NCBI RefSeq assembly: GCF_013522725.1
Contig: NZ_JAAMRF010000002.1
Coordinates: 310,001-374,000, forward strand
DNA length: 64,000 bases
Source of the DNA: Stutzerimonas azotifigens
GTDB taxonomy: Bacteria > Pseudomonadota > Gammaproteobacteria > Pseudomonadales > Pseudomonadaceae
Direction: 5' to 3'
Shown here: piece after piece, positions 37,049 to 46,051 of the stretch
Numbering within the stretch: position 1 is the first letter of the stretch
Layout of the letters: every line of letters begins with the position of its first letter
Translations under genes and position numbers: made by a program
The notes under the pieces: model-generated
The model's database searches: none
Seen by the model: only the letters and a program-made list of their open reading frames with translations
What the model was told of the DNA's origin: nothing

Positions 37049-37372
37049 TTAACGCTGGGATTCGAACGTGAGCAGCTTCGAGGCTACGCGTTGGCTGTCC
37101 ACTTGGTAACTTCCATCAGCGATTGCTTGCTTGAGCTTGGCAACACGCTCCTGGTCTACCGATGGCAGATCACGCAATTTGTCGTTTACCTGCTGCATTT
37201 TCTGAGCCTCATCGCTCAGCTGGACGCTTTCTCCAGCTTTGGCGGTCGGCTTGGCCGCCTCGGTGCTGGTTGCCTGGGTTGGCCCAGGGCGTTCGCTGGA
37301 CTGAACGCCGCTGCTGCGCCCGGCACTCGCCGGAGTAGCTGTGTTGTTCGGCCGGTTGAAGTCGATGACCAT
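37049..37372 (-). CDS. flgM: Anti-sigma-28 factor FlgM
   Basis: 107 residues. The N-terminus [10 protein letters not shown] is characteristic; the disordered, Ser/Thr/Ala-rich first half is followed by the FliA-binding helices ([17 protein letters not shown], then [21 protein letters not shown]). FlgM holds FliA inactive until it is exported through the finished hook. The ATG at 37372 is preferred over a TTG at 37378. A FliA promoter lies upstream. Confidence 0.92.
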   Translation of the reverse strand: MVIDFNRPNNTATPASAGRSSGVQSSERPGPTQATSTEAAKPTAKAGESVQLSDEAQKMQQVNDKLRDLPSVDQERVAKLKQAIADGSYQVDSQRVASKLLTFESQR

Positions 37373-37408
37373 GTGCAAAACCTCAAAGGAATCAGGACGC
37401 TTGCCATG

Positions 37409-37435
37409 TTTACGGCGCTACCAGGCAAAACTTTA
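37409..37435 (-). promoter_or_regulatory. FliA (sigma-28) promoter of flgM
   Basis: On the minus strand TAAA, a 15-base spacer, GCCGTAAA, one or two changes from the flagellar consensus TAAA-N15-GCCGATAA. It lies 37 bases before flgM, so the anti-sigma factor is made by the sigma factor it controls. Confidence 0.82.
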
Positions 37436-37609
37436 GCTTTTTTTGACGGCTATCGTTTTGTTCAGTGTAGGGCGCGTTGATTGGAGGGCTCCAATCGTGG
37501 GCGCAACTAGCAGATCGATGAATCTGAAGCCGGCTCGATGGCCGTTACACGATCGCATACGGTGCGCTTTTTTTCTTTGGATTTCAATCCGACTCAACCG
37601 CCTCGTACG

Positions 37610-38365
37610 TTACATCGCGACCTCCACCTGGCCGGGGCCGAGTACCCTTGCCCGGACTACTCGCCCGGAGCTCTGATTCTTCACTCTGATCTGCTGGCCC
37701 GGCGCACCATCAGCCAGGGCTTCGCCCGGCATGCGCACATTGATCGAGGAGGCCTTGGCGCTGATCACTACCTGATCGCCCTTGCGAACCACCTCGGCCA
37801 GTTCGAGGTGTTGAGGCGTCAGCACCTGGTCGGGCAGTACGTTGCGGGTGACCTTGGTGCCTACCACCTGGTCGAGTGAGCTGAGATACCCCTGCGACAA
37901 CAACCCAACGTCCCGCTCGATCAGGGCGACGTCCGCTGGCGTGACTTCGCCTTGGCGGGTGAGGGGACGGGTGACTACGACGACGTCGCGATAAAGCTTT
38001 ACCCGTGCTGGCACAAAAACGGTCCAGGGCGTGGCGCCTGGGCAACTGACCCTCACCGTGACCCGTCCCACGGGTTGAGCTGGGCTTTCCAGGCGGGTTG
38101 CCAAGGGCTCTGGGCATAGCGCCAGTCGCAAGCGTGGGTCGAGTCTGTTCACTTCGACCTCATGACGCGCAACGATCGCGCTGCGCTGCAAATAGTCTGT
38201 CACCGCGTCCTCAAGAAACAGCCGGGTCGCGTCGATAAGATGCTCAGGTAGTGTATTGGCGGCAACCGGGTATGCATGAGTGGCCGAGCAGAGGGCTGCG
38301 ATGAGCAGTCCTTTGTGCGGCAGTTTGTTGCTCAGGCGTCGGAAAAAAGTCGTTCGATCGTTCAT
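37610..38365 (-). CDS. flgA: Flagellar basal-body P-ring assembly protein FlgA
   Basis: 251 residues. A signal peptide (hydrophobic about residues 21-36) leads to the periplasm, where FlgA helps FlgI form the P-ring. The C-terminal SAF-type part with LTRQGEVTPADVALIERDVG, VVGTKVTRNVLPDQVLT and VVRKGDQVVI is the FlgA hallmark. Start ATG 38365 gives a family-like N-terminus, though its only GGAG lies just 2 bases away. It is divergent from cheV, with a sigma-54-like site upstream. Confidence 0.9.
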   Translation of the reverse strand: MNDRTTFFRRLSNKLPHKGLLIAALCSATHAYPVAANTLPEHLIDATRLFLEDAVTDYLQRSAIVARHEVEVNRLDPRLRLALCPEPLATRLESPAQPVGRVTVRVSCPGATPWTVFVPARVKLYRDVVVVTRPLTRQGEVTPADVALIERDVGLLSQGYLSSLDQVVGTKVTRNVLPDQVLTPQHLELAEVVRKGDQVVISAKASSINVRMPGEALADGAPGQQIRVKNQSSGRVVRARVLGPGQVEVAM

Positions 38366-38376
38366 GGCTCCACCCA

Positions 38377-38392
38377 AGCAAGGCGCGTGCCG
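38377..38392 (-). promoter_or_regulatory. Sigma-54-like promoter of flgA
   Basis: On the minus strand GGCAC, GCGCC, TTGCT, with the -24 and -12 dinucleotides correctly spaced. In P. aeruginosa flgA is a class II, FleQ/sigma-54 gene. The site lies so close that the transcript would begin about 2 bases before the ATG at 38365. Confidence 0.55.
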
Positions 38393-38442
38393 CCTGCTAG
38401 GCTGATGGTTGCCCTCGTCATTTCAACAAGAGGAATACTGGC

Positions 38443-39375
38443 ATGGCCGGTGTATTGGATTCGGTTAACCAGCGTACTCAACTGGTCGGGCAGAACCGGC
38501 TCGAGCTGTTGCTGTTCCGTCTCGAGGGCAAACAGCTCTACGGAATCAACGTGTTCAAGGTAAAGGAAGTGCTGCAGTGCCCGCGCCTGACGGTGATGCC
38601 GAAATCCAGTCGGGTGGTGCGCGGCGTTGCCAATATCCGTGGCGGCACCTTGCCGATTCTCGATCTGTCGATCGCCATCGGCAAATACCCACTCGATGAC
38701 CTGCCTAACAGTTTCGTGATCATCACTGAGTACAACACCAAGGTCCTGGGATTCTTGGTTCGCTCCGTCGAGCGCATCGTCAACATGAACTGGGAGGAGA
38801 TTCTGCCACCGCCCAAGGGCACGGGACGCGATCATTACCTGACCGCCGTCACTCATGTGGATGGTCAGTTGGTCGAGATCATCGATGTAGAGAAAGTGCT
38901 CGCCGAGGTTACCCCTGTGTCGGAAGAAATATCCGAAGGTGTGCTCGACGCCGAAACCCGGGTCAAGGCCGTATCCACCCGCGTGCTGATCGTCGATGAC
39001 TCTTCGGTGGCCCGCAAGCAGGTCTCGCGCTGCCTGCAAAACATCGGGGTGGAGGTGACGGCGCTCAACGATGGCCGCGAGGCGTTGACTTACCTCAAAA
39101 AACTCGCCGACGAAGGCAAGTCGCCGGCGCAGGAATTTCTCATGATCATTTCCGATATTGAAATGCCGGAGATGGACGGCTACACCCTAACTGCGGAGAT
39201 CCGACAGGACCCGCGCATGCATAAGATGCATGTCCTCCTGCATACTTCGCTTTCCGGCGTGTTCAACCAGGCGATGGTCAAAAAGGTGGGGGCTGATGAT
39301 TTCCTTGCCAAATTCCAACCGGACGATCTGGCTGCGCGTGTTGTCGAACTCATCAGGCAGGCGGACGCAAACTGA
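38443..39375 (+). CDS. cheV: Chemotaxis coupling protein CheV
   Basis: 310 residues: a CheW-like domain (about residues 15-165, FRLEGKQLYGINVFKVKEVL) that docks to receptor arrays, then a receiver domain with phosphoacceptor Asp238 in ISDIEMPEMDGYT. It couples receptors to CheA and may adapt the signal by phosphorylation. It is followed 38 bases on by cheR, and is divergent from flgA, the usual Pseudomonas flagellar arrangement. Confidence 0.94.
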   Translation: MAGVLDSVNQRTQLVGQNRLELLLFRLEGKQLYGINVFKVKEVLQCPRLTVMPKSSRVVRGVANIRGGTLPILDLSIAIGKYPLDDLPNSFVIITEYNTKVLGFLVRSVERIVNMNWEEILPPPKGTGRDHYLTAVTHVDGQLVEIIDVEKVLAEVTPVSEEISEGVLDAETRVKAVSTRVLIVDDSSVARKQVSRCLQNIGVEVTALNDGREALTYLKKLADEGKSPAQEFLMIISDIEMPEMDGYTLTAEIRQDPRMHKMHVLLHTSLSGVFNQAMVKKVGADDFLAKFQPDDLAARVVELIRQADAN

Positions 39376-39413
39376 GGCAAAGCCTCTTTCAACATCTTTG
39401 GCGGGGCCAATCA

Positions 39414-40238
39414 GTGTCGGGTAATTTGGATTTCGAGCAGTTCCGTATATTTCTAGAAAAGACCTGTGGGATTCTGCTGGGTGCCAACAAGCAATACCTG
39501 GTATCCAGCCGACTGAACAAGCTGATGGAACAGCAGAAAATCAATACTTTGGGCGAATTGGTCAGTCGTATCCAGACGCAGCCGCGCAGCGGCTTGCGCG
39601 AACAGGTCGTCGATGCGATGACCACCAATGAAACGCTATGGTTTCGTGATACCTACCCCTTCGAAGTGCTCAAGGGTCGTGTTCTGCCGGAAATGATCAA
39701 GGCTTATCCGGCACAGCGGCTGCGTATCTGGTCGGCGGCCTGTTCGTCGGGGCAAGAGCCTTATTCTCTCGCCATGACGCTGGACGAATTCGAGCGCAGC
39801 AGCCCCGGCCAGCTCAAGAGCGGCGCGCAGATCGTGGCGACGGACTTGTCCGGTTCGATGCTTACCGCCTGCAAGGCGGCCGAATACGACAGCCTGGCCA
39901 TTGGCCGGGGACTCTCCCCGGATCGCCTGCAGCGCTACTTCGATTCCAAGGGTACCGGGCGCTGGGCCGTGAAGGCGCCGATCAAGAACCGTGTGGAGTT
40001 CCGGCCGCTCAACCTGCTGGACAGCTATGCGGCGCTCGGAAAGTTCGACATCGTGTTCTGCCGCAACGTGCTGATCTACTTTTCGGCCGATGTGAAGAAG
40101 GACATCCTCAAGCGGATCCATGCCACCCTCAAGCCGGGTGGTTATCTGTTTCTCGGCGCTTCCGAGGCGCTCAATGGGCTTCCCGACCTCTATCAGATGG
40201 TTCAATGCAGCCCAGGCATTATCTACAAGGCCAAATGA
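39414..40238 (+). CDS. cheR: Chemoreceptor methyltransferase CheR
   Basis: 274 residues, S-adenosylmethionine-dependent methylase of chemoreceptor glutamates. The N-terminal helical domain is followed by MTTNETLWFRD, the SAM-binding WSAACSSGQEPYSLAM, and DIVFCRNVLIYF and LKPGGYLFLGASE. GTG start at 39414. Single likely partner transcript with cheV; the sigma-54 flgB promoter follows about 160 bases on. Confidence 0.94.
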   Translation: MSGNLDFEQFRIFLEKTCGILLGANKQYLVSSRLNKLMEQQKINTLGELVSRIQTQPRSGLREQVVDAMTTNETLWFRDTYPFEVLKGRVLPEMIKAYPAQRLRIWSAACSSGQEPYSLAMTLDEFERSSPGQLKSGAQIVATDLSGSMLTACKAAEYDSLAIGRGLSPDRLQRYFDSKGTGRWAVKAPIKNRVEFRPLNLLDSYAALGKFDIVFCRNVLIYFSADVKKDILKRIHATLKPGGYLFLGASEALNGLPDLYQMVQCSPGIIYKAK

Positions 40239-40450
40239 CACCGCGTGCCGGTCGCGGTCCGCTGCGTGGCAGCGGCAAAAAACCGGCGCCGCCGCTTGCC
40301 GCTTGCGGCGCGAAAGCGGAAAAGCGTTGCCGTTTCTGGCGCTGCCTCTAAGCGATTACATATAATTATCTTATAAATCATTGAGTTACATGATTGGCAC
40401 GGCCTTTGCTGAGGTGGGTTACGCAGACCCGCAACAGGACGGTCCAGATC
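40239..40450 (+). promoter_or_regulatory. cheR-flgB intergenic region: GC-rich hairpins then AT-rich upstream DNA
   Basis: CCGCTGC and GCAGCGG form a stem at about 40259-40275, followed by CAAAAAACC; then an AT-rich stretch (40356-40390) directly precedes the sigma-54 promoter. A near match to the IHF consensus (one mismatch) is at 40376-40388. The AT-rich part would suit activator or IHF binding. Confidence 0.4.
40395..40410 (+). promoter_or_regulatory. Sigma-54 promoter of flgBCDE
   Basis: TGGCAC, GGCCT, TTGCT matches the consensus TGGCAC-N5-TTGCW exactly. The start site falls about 30 bases before flgB. In Pseudomonas this operon is activated by FleR. Confidence 0.9.
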
Positions 40451-40858
40451 ATGAGCATCAGTTTCGATAGCGCACTCGGTATCCATGAGAAGGCACTTGG
40501 CTTCCGCGCACAGCGTGCCGAGGTGCTGGCTAATAACATCGCCAATGCCGACACGCCAAATTACAAGGCGCGTGATCTGGATTTCGCCTCGGTGCTCGCC
40601 GAGCAGAACAATCGCAACGGCAGCGGCTCCTTCAGCGCGACTCGTACCAGCGCCAAACATATTGCGGCCGAGGCGATGGACATTGCCGATCCGTCCCTGC
40701 GCTTTCGCACCCCGCTGCATGCCTCGCTCGACCAGAACACCGTCGATCCGCAGATCGAGCAATCCAACTATGCCCAGAATGCCATCGACTTTCAGGCCAG
40801 CTTCACGCTGCTCAACGGCAAGTTCCGCGGCCTGATGAGCGCCCTGCGCGGCGAATAA
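40451..40858 (+). CDS. flgB: Flagellar proximal rod protein FlgB
   Basis: 135 residues. FlgB forms the rod next to the MS ring. ALGFRAQRAEVLANNIANADTP is the rod-protein N-terminus and the C-terminus ends in the amphipathic FQASFTLLNGKFRGLMSAL helix. No signal peptide; it is exported by the flagellar type III system. Start ATG 40451. First gene of flgBCDE. Confidence 0.95.
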   Translation: MSISFDSALGIHEKALGFRAQRAEVLANNIANADTPNYKARDLDFASVLAEQNNRNGSGSFSATRTSAKHIAAEAMDIADPSLRFRTPLHASLDQNTVDPQIEQSNYAQNAIDFQASFTLLNGKFRGLMSALRGE

Positions 40859-40868
40859 GGAGAACCCC

Positions 40869-41312
40869 ATGTCCCTCAGCAATGTATTCAACATCGCCGG
40901 CTCCGGCATGAGCGCGCAAAGCACGCGCCTGAACACTATCTCCAGCAACATCGCCAACGCCGAAACGGTGTCGTCCAGCGTGGACCAGACCTATCGGGCG
41001 CGCCATCCGGTTTTCGCCACCATGTTCCAGCAGGCCAGCGGCACCGCCAATGGCTCGCTTTTCGCGGAGCAGGACAGCGCTGGTGCTGGTGTCCAGGTGC
41101 TCGGCGTGGTCGAGGACAAGAGCGAGCTGATGCCACGGTACGAGCCTAATCACCCGGCTGCGAACGAAGAAGGCTATGTCTACTACCCCAACGTCAACGT
41201 GGTGGAGGAGATGGCCGACATGATTTCCGCCAGCCGCTCGTTCCAGACCAATGCCGAGCTGATGAACACGGCCAAGACCATGCTGCAAAAAGTACTGACC
41301 CTCGGTCAGTAA
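40869..41312 (+). CDS. flgC: Flagellar rod protein FlgC
   Basis: 147 residues. N-terminus SLSNVFNIAGSGMSAQSTR with the rod/hook ANNIAN-like motif (SSNIANAETVSS) and C-terminal VNVVEEMADMISASRSFQTN. It forms the proximal rod with FlgB and FlgF. It starts 10 bases after flgB with AAGGAGAA before the ATG. Confidence 0.95.
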   Translation: MSLSNVFNIAGSGMSAQSTRLNTISSNIANAETVSSSVDQTYRARHPVFATMFQQASGTANGSLFAEQDSAGAGVQVLGVVEDKSELMPRYEPNHPAANEEGYVYYPNVNVVEEMADMISASRSFQTNAELMNTAKTMLQKVLTLGQ

Positions 41313-41327
41313 TCGGACGAAACGATC

Positions 41328-42008
41328 ATGAGCACTACAGGCAACGTTAGCGGTACCGGCTCGGTCCTGGACCAGTATCAGTTCGGCGAAGAGCGCACCG
41401 TCAAAAAAGACCTCGGCAAGAATGAGTTTCTGGAGCTGCTGGTCGCCCAGCTCAACAACCAGAACCCGCTCGACCCACAGGACAACGGCGACTTCATCGC
41501 TCAGCTGGCACAGTTCAGTACCGTCGAAGGGGTCGAGAAGCTCAATTCGAGCATGGAGACGATTCTTTCCGGCTACCAGTCTTCGCAGGCGTTGCAGGCC
41601 TCGTCTCTGGTTGGGCGCAAGGTCATCGTGCCAAGCGACAAGGCAGTGGTCGATACCAGCGAAACCTTCAAGGCCAGCCTGGTCTTGCCGCTGTCCAGCA
41701 GCAACGTGTACGTCAACATCTATGACAGCGCGGGTTCGGTTGTCAGTCGCGTCGACATGGGTCAGCAGGAAGCCGGGAACATCTCCTTCATGTGGGACGG
41801 CAAGGACAGCAGCGGCAATGTCGCGCCGCCCGGAACCTACCGATTCGAGGCTCAGGCGACCTATGCCGATGGCACCAAGGGTCTCTACACCCTGCTGCCT
41901 GCCAACGTGGACAGCGTCACCCTCGGGCAGAACGGTGGTGAGTTGACGCTCAACCTCGCCGGCATCGGCAGCGTTCCGCTTTCCCAGGTTCAGATTATCG
42001 GTCAGTAA
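41328..42008 (+). CDS. flgD: Hook-capping scaffold protein FlgD
   Basis: 226 residues. The N-terminal part has LGKNEFLELLVAQLNNQNPLDPQDN, typical of FlgD, and a FlgD Ig-like/tudor middle (FMWDGKDSSGNVAPPGTYRF). It forms the temporary cap that lets FlgE subunits assemble into the hook. Located between flgC and flgE in the order expected. Confidence 0.94.
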   Translation: MSTTGNVSGTGSVLDQYQFGEERTVKKDLGKNEFLELLVAQLNNQNPLDPQDNGDFIAQLAQFSTVEGVEKLNSSMETILSGYQSSQALQASSLVGRKVIVPSDKAVVDTSETFKASLVLPLSSSNVYVNIYDSAGSVVSRVDMGQQEAGNISFMWDGKDSSGNVAPPGTYRFEAQATYADGTKGLYTLLPANVDSVTLGQNGGELTLNLAGIGSVPLSQVQIIGQ

Positions 42009-42040
42009 CCCGCCGGCACACTCGGCAAAGGAGCAACCAA

Positions 42041-43537
42041 ATGTCGTTCAATATCGGCCTCAGCGGCATGCGTGCCGCGAGCAAAGACCTCAACGTGACC
42101 GGTAACAACATCGCCAACGCTGGCACGGTCGGTTTCAAACAGTCGCGCGCGGAGTTCTCCGATGTTTACGCGGCGTCCGTGCTCGGAACCGGCAAGAACC
42201 CGCAGGGCAGTGGCGTGCTGCTGTCAAACGTCTCGCAGCAGTTCAACCAGGGCAACATCAACTACACCCAGAACGCGCTGGACCTGGCCATCAATGGCAA
42301 CGGCTTCTTTCAGGTCAGCAACAACGGTGCGGTGAGCTATACCCGTGCCGGTTACTTCGGCACCGATCGCAGTGGCTTTCTGGTCGACAACTTCGGCTAC
42401 AACCTGCAGGGCTATTCGGTCGATGCCAACGGCAACCTGCAGAATGGTGTGGTCGGAAACCTGCAGATCCAGACCACCAACCAAGCACCGAAAGCGACCA
42501 GCACGATCGAAACGGCTTTCAACCTGAACTCCGCTCAGAAAGCGCCGACCGCGTGGCAGGCCGCCTACGACGCGGAGGTGAATGGCCAGTACGAAGCTGA
42601 GATTGAACAACGAATCGCCAATGGTGCGGCTGATAGGGATGCGGCCATTGCGGGGATGACTGCCGATAATTGGAGCGCAGACGCGTCGCTGGCGCTTGAC
42701 AGGGCCAACGCCACTTTCAATCCGGCCGATCCAACCACTTATAACAGCTCCACTTCGCTGAACATCTACGACTCCCAGGGCAATGCCCACGTCATGACGC
42801 AGTACTTCGTCAAGACTGGCGCCAATACCTGGGACATGCAGGTGCTGATCGACGGGCGCAACCCGGCCGATCCGGCGCAGGAGCCGCCGCAGCCTTATGT
42901 CATGGGGCTGACATTCAATACTTCCGGTGCATTGACCGGCGTGACCAGTTCCGATCCGACGTTGTTCAGCGTTGCACCCGATCTTAAGGTGACTCTGAAT
43001 AGCGCGGCGGCCGGCGGCACCGGCGGCTGGGTGCCGGCCATCTCCAACGGCGGGACGCCCGCGACCTGGTCGCCCAACGGGGCGCTCGCAAACGCCGATG
43101 GCATCGTGTTCGATTTCACCAAGTCCAGCCAGTTCGCCAGTTCGTTCGCGGTGAACAGCGTGGCGCAAGATGGCTATACCACCGGCGAGCTGGCAGGTCT
43201 CGAGATCGACGACACCGGCGTCATTTTTGCGCGTTACACCAACGGTCAATCCAAGGTTCAAGGACAGATCGTTCTGGCGAACTTCGGCAACGTGCAGGGG
43301 CTGACGCCGGTCGGCAAGACGCAGTGGGTGCAGTCGTTCGAATCGGGCGAGCCCGTCGTAGGCACGCCTCGCTCGGGTACGCTCGGTGCGCTGCAAGCTG
43401 GTGCTCTGGAGGATTCGAACGTCGAATTGTCGGACCAACTGGTCAACCTCATCGTGGCTCAGCGTAACTACCAGGCCAACGCGAAGACCATCGAAACCGA
43501 AAGCGCCATTACCCAGACCATCATCAACTTGCGTTAA
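42041..43537 (+). CDS. flgE: Flagellar hook protein FlgE
   Basis: 498 residues. N-terminal NIGLSGMRAASKDLNVTGNN and C-terminal NVELSDQLVNLIVAQRNYQAN helices are the hook-protein signatures; between them are the outer domains. Residues about 171-225 form a hydrophilic, helix-prone insertion (from AWQAAYDAEVNG to LALDRANAT) placed before the family FNPADPTTYNSSTS block. AAAGGAG precedes ATG 42041. A terminator closes the flgBCDE operon. Confidence 0.93.
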   Translation: MSFNIGLSGMRAASKDLNVTGNNIANAGTVGFKQSRAEFSDVYAASVLGTGKNPQGSGVLLSNVSQQFNQGNINYTQNALDLAINGNGFFQVSNNGAVSYTRAGYFGTDRSGFLVDNFGYNLQGYSVDANGNLQNGVVGNLQIQTTNQAPKATSTIETAFNLNSAQKAPTAWQAAYDAEVNGQYEAEIEQRIANGAADRDAAIAGMTADNWSADASLALDRANATFNPADPTTYNSSTSLNIYDSQGNAHVMTQYFVKTGANTWDMQVLIDGRNPADPAQEPPQPYVMGLTFNTSGALTGVTSSDPTLFSVAPDLKVTLNSAAAGGTGGWVPAISNGGTPATWSPNGALANADGIVFDFTKSSQFASSFAVNSVAQDGYTTGELAGLEIDDTGVIFARYTNGQSKVQGQIVLANFGNVQGLTPVGKTQWVQSFESGEPVVGTPRSGTLGALQAGALEDSNVELSDQLVNLIVAQRNYQANAKTIETESAITQTIINLR

Positions 43538-43601
43538 CGGGCCAGGCCAGCGGCAATGTCTTTTGCCGCTGGTGGCAGTATCCCGCCGTCTTTCTCCTTT
43601 C

Positions 43602-43629
43602 AGGGCCCCTTCGGGGCCCTTCTTTTTTA
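43602..43629 (+). terminator. Terminator after flgE
   Basis: AGGGCCCC, loop TTCG, GGGGCCCT followed by TCTTTTTTA; ends flgBCDE before the flgF promoter. Confidence 0.85.
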
Positions 43630-43642
43630 TAAAATCCTTATA

Positions 43643-43655
43643 TATCAATCGGTTG
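43643..43655 (+). promoter_or_regulatory. Candidate IHF site upstream of the flgF promoter
   Basis: TATCAA, TCGG, TTG is an exact match to the IHF consensus WATCAA-N4-TTR, in AT-rich DNA 18 bases upstream of the -24 element, where IHF could bend DNA for a sigma-54 activator. Confidence 0.5.
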
Positions 43656-43672
43656 TATCTGCGTGTTTTGCT

Positions 43673-43688
43673 TGGCATGCCGCTTGCT
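43673..43688 (+). promoter_or_regulatory. Sigma-54 promoter of flgFGHIJKL
   Basis: TGGCAT, GCCGC, TTGCT: one change from the TGGCAC-N5-TTGCW consensus, with the essential GG and GC intact and correctly spaced; 54 bases before flgF. Confidence 0.85.
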
Positions 43689-43741
43689 AACTACCTCTGT
43701 AACAGACCCTTAGCGTCAAACTCGCGTCTGCGGAGGATTCG

Positions 43742-44482
43742 ATGGACAAGATGCTTTATGTAGCCATGACCGGTGCCAGCCAGAACACGCGGGCACAGCA
43801 GGCGCATGCCAACAACCTGGCCAACATATCCACCACGGGTTTTCGGCGCGATTTCGAGCAGGCGCGGTCGATGCAGGTGTTCGGTGACAGTTTTCCGGCG
43901 CGGGTCTACGCCATGTCCGAGCGACCCGGGACCGACTTTACTGCCGGTACCCTGCAGGAGACCGGGCGCGACCTGGACGTCGCGGTCGAAGGGCAGGGCT
44001 GGCTCGCCGTGCAGGCGCCAGACGGCAGCGAAGCCTACGTACGCACTGGTAGCTTACGTATCGATGCGCTGGGGATGCTGCGCACCGGTGACGGCATGCC
44101 GGTACTGGGCAATGGCGGCCCGATCGCCATTCCGCCGGAAGAAAAGATCGACGTGGGCCAGGACGGCACCATCAGCATTCGGGCTCTGGGCGAAAACCCC
44201 AACGTCGTGGTGAATGTCGACCGGCTCAAGCTGGTCAATCCCGACCTTTCGCAGCTGGAAAAAGGCCGCGATGGCCTTATCCGCATAAAGGACGGCCAGC
44301 CCGTCGAGGCCGACGCCAACGTGCGGGTGACTTCAGGCTTTCTGGAGTCCAGCAACGTGAACGCGGTTTCCGAGATGACTTCCATTCTGGCCCTGTCACG
44401 GCAGTTCGAACTGCACGTGAAGATGATGCGTACGGCCGAGGAAGACGCCACCGCGATGGCCCGTGTATTGCAACTGAGCTAA
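43742..44482 (+). CDS. flgF: Flagellar rod protein FlgF
   Basis: 246 residues. MDKMLYVAMTGASQNTRAQQ and the HANNLANISTTGFRRDFEQ block are the FlgF signature; the C-terminus GFLESSNVNAVSEMTSILALSRQFELH pairs with it in the coiled-coil core. It forms the proximal rod joining FlgG. GCGGAGGATTCG precedes the ATG. First gene of the long flgFGHIJKL operon. Confidence 0.94.
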   Translation: MDKMLYVAMTGASQNTRAQQAHANNLANISTTGFRRDFEQARSMQVFGDSFPARVYAMSERPGTDFTAGTLQETGRDLDVAVEGQGWLAVQAPDGSEAYVRTGSLRIDALGMLRTGDGMPVLGNGGPIAIPPEEKIDVGQDGTISIRALGENPNVVVNVDRLKLVNPDLSQLEKGRDGLIRIKDGQPVEADANVRVTSGFLESSNVNAVSEMTSILALSRQFELHVKMMRTAEEDATAMARVLQLS

Positions 44483-44527
44483 TTACCAGCGCGTAGCGCC
44501 TGGTTTCCGGCGCACGAGGAGAACATC

Positions 44528-45313
44528 ATGCTTCCAGCACTCTGGGTCAGTAAGACCGGCTTGTCCGCCCAGGACATGAACCTGACGACCATTTCCAACA
44601 ACCTGGCAAACGTCTCGACCACTGGTTTCAAACGCGACCGGGCCGAATTCCAGGATCTGCTGTATCAGGTTCGCCGGCAACCCGGCGGCCAGGCCACTCA
44701 GGACAGCGAATTGCCGTCGGGCCTGCAGCTCGGTACCGGCGTACGCATTGCCGGCACTCAAAAGGTCTTCACGGCCGGCAGCCTGCAGACCACCGAACAG
44801 CCGCTGGACATGGCGATCAACGGCCGTGGTTTCTTCCAGGTTCTGCTGCCGGACGGCACCGTGTCCTACTCACGTGACGGTGGTTTCCACATGAACGCCG
44901 ATGGCCAGATCGTTACGGCCAACGGCTACGCCCTGGAGCCGGCGATCGTCGTTCCGCCGGAAACTCAGACCTTCACCGTCGGCGAAGACGGCACCGTCTC
45001 GGTGACCACGATGGGCGACCCTCAGCCGCAGATCATCGGCAACATCCAGACCGCCGATTTCATCAACCCGGCCGGCCTGCAAGCGATCGGTGGCAACCTG
45101 TTTCTCGAAACCGCAGCCAGCGGCGCGCCGCAGGTCAGCAACCCCGGCCTGAACGGTCTGGGCACCGTGCTGCAGAACACACTGGAAAACTCCAACGTCA
45201 GCGTCGTCGAGGAGCTGGTGAACATGATCACCACCCAGCGCGCCTACGAGATGAACTCGAAAGTCATTTCCACGGCCGACCAGATGCTGTCCTTCGTGAC
45301 CCAGCAACTCTAA
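44528..45313 (+). CDS. flgG: Flagellar distal rod protein FlgG
   Basis: 261 residues. N-terminal [32 protein letters not shown] with [11 protein letters not shown] and C-terminal [22 protein letters not shown] are FlgG hallmarks (each shown in part). It builds the distal rod through the P and L rings. Length matches the family (about 260). GAGGAGAACATC precedes the ATG. Confidence 0.95.
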   Translation: MLPALWVSKTGLSAQDMNLTTISNNLANVSTTGFKRDRAEFQDLLYQVRRQPGGQATQDSELPSGLQLGTGVRIAGTQKVFTAGSLQTTEQPLDMAINGRGFFQVLLPDGTVSYSRDGGFHMNADGQIVTANGYALEPAIVVPPETQTFTVGEDGTVSVTTMGDPQPQIIGNIQTADFINPAGLQAIGGNLFLETAASGAPQVSNPGLNGLGTVLQNTLENSNVSVVEELVNMITTQRAYEMNSKVISTADQMLSFVTQQL

Positions 45314-45342
45314 TGATCGATCGACGTTGGCTTGAGGTGTTT

Positions 45343-46038
45343 ATGGGCCGCTCCGTATGTGTGTTCACGCTGATCTTCGCTTCGCTACTCGCAGGTTGCG
45401 TTGCGCCTGCGGCCAAGCCGAACGACCCCTATTACGCACCGGTTCTGCCGCGCACGCCGCTCCCGGCTGCGCAGAACAACGGGTCGATCTACCAGTCCGG
45501 TTTCGAAACCTACCTGTTCGATGACCGCAAGGCGTATCGCGTGGGCGACATCATCACCATCACGCTCAACGAGCGAACCCAGGCGAGCAAGAACACCAGC
45601 TCCAAGCTCTCCAAGAGCAGCAGCGCCGATATTGGCCTGGGTTCGCTGTTCGGCGGTGCCGTGTCGATGGCCAACCCGCTTACCGGCAACAGCATGAGTC
45701 TGGGCGCAGAGTACGACGCGTCGCGCTCGAGCCAGGGTTCCGGTCAGGCAGGGCAGAGCAACAGCCTGTCGGGCTCGATCACCGTGACCGTTTCCGAAGT
45801 GCTGCCCAACGGCATTCTGGCCGTGCGCGGCGAGAAATGGATGACGCTCAACACCGGCGATGAGCTGGTACGTATCGCCGGGCTGGTTCGTTCCGATGAC
45901 ATCGCCACCGACAACACCGTGCCGTCGACGCGCATCGCCGATGCCCGCATCACCTATTCCGGCACCGGCGCGTTCGCCGATACCGCCCAGGCCGGCTGGC
46001 TGGATCGCTTCTTCATGAGCCCGCTGTGGCCGTTCTGA
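45343..46038 (+). CDS. flgH: Flagellar L-ring lipoprotein FlgH
   Basis: 231 residues from ATG 45343, which gives a proper lipoprotein signal with lipobox LLAGC (lipidated Cys19) and has GAGG upstream; an ATG at 45313 overlapping the flgG stop would add 10 residues and has no ribosome-binding site. FlgH forms the outer-membrane L-ring. [30 protein letters not shown] and [20 protein letters not shown] are family blocks. Confidence 0.93.
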   Translation: MGRSVCVFTLIFASLLAGCVAPAAKPNDPYYAPVLPRTPLPAAQNNGSIYQSGFETYLFDDRKAYRVGDIITITLNERTQASKNTSSKLSKSSSADIGLGSLFGGAVSMANPLTGNSMSLGAEYDASRSSQGSGQAGQSNSLSGSITVTVSEVLPNGILAVRGEKWMTLNTGDELVRIAGLVRSDDIATDNTVPSTRIADARITYSGTGAFADTAQAGWLDRFFMSPLWPF

Positions 46039-46051
46039 TCAGGTGCAGGCA

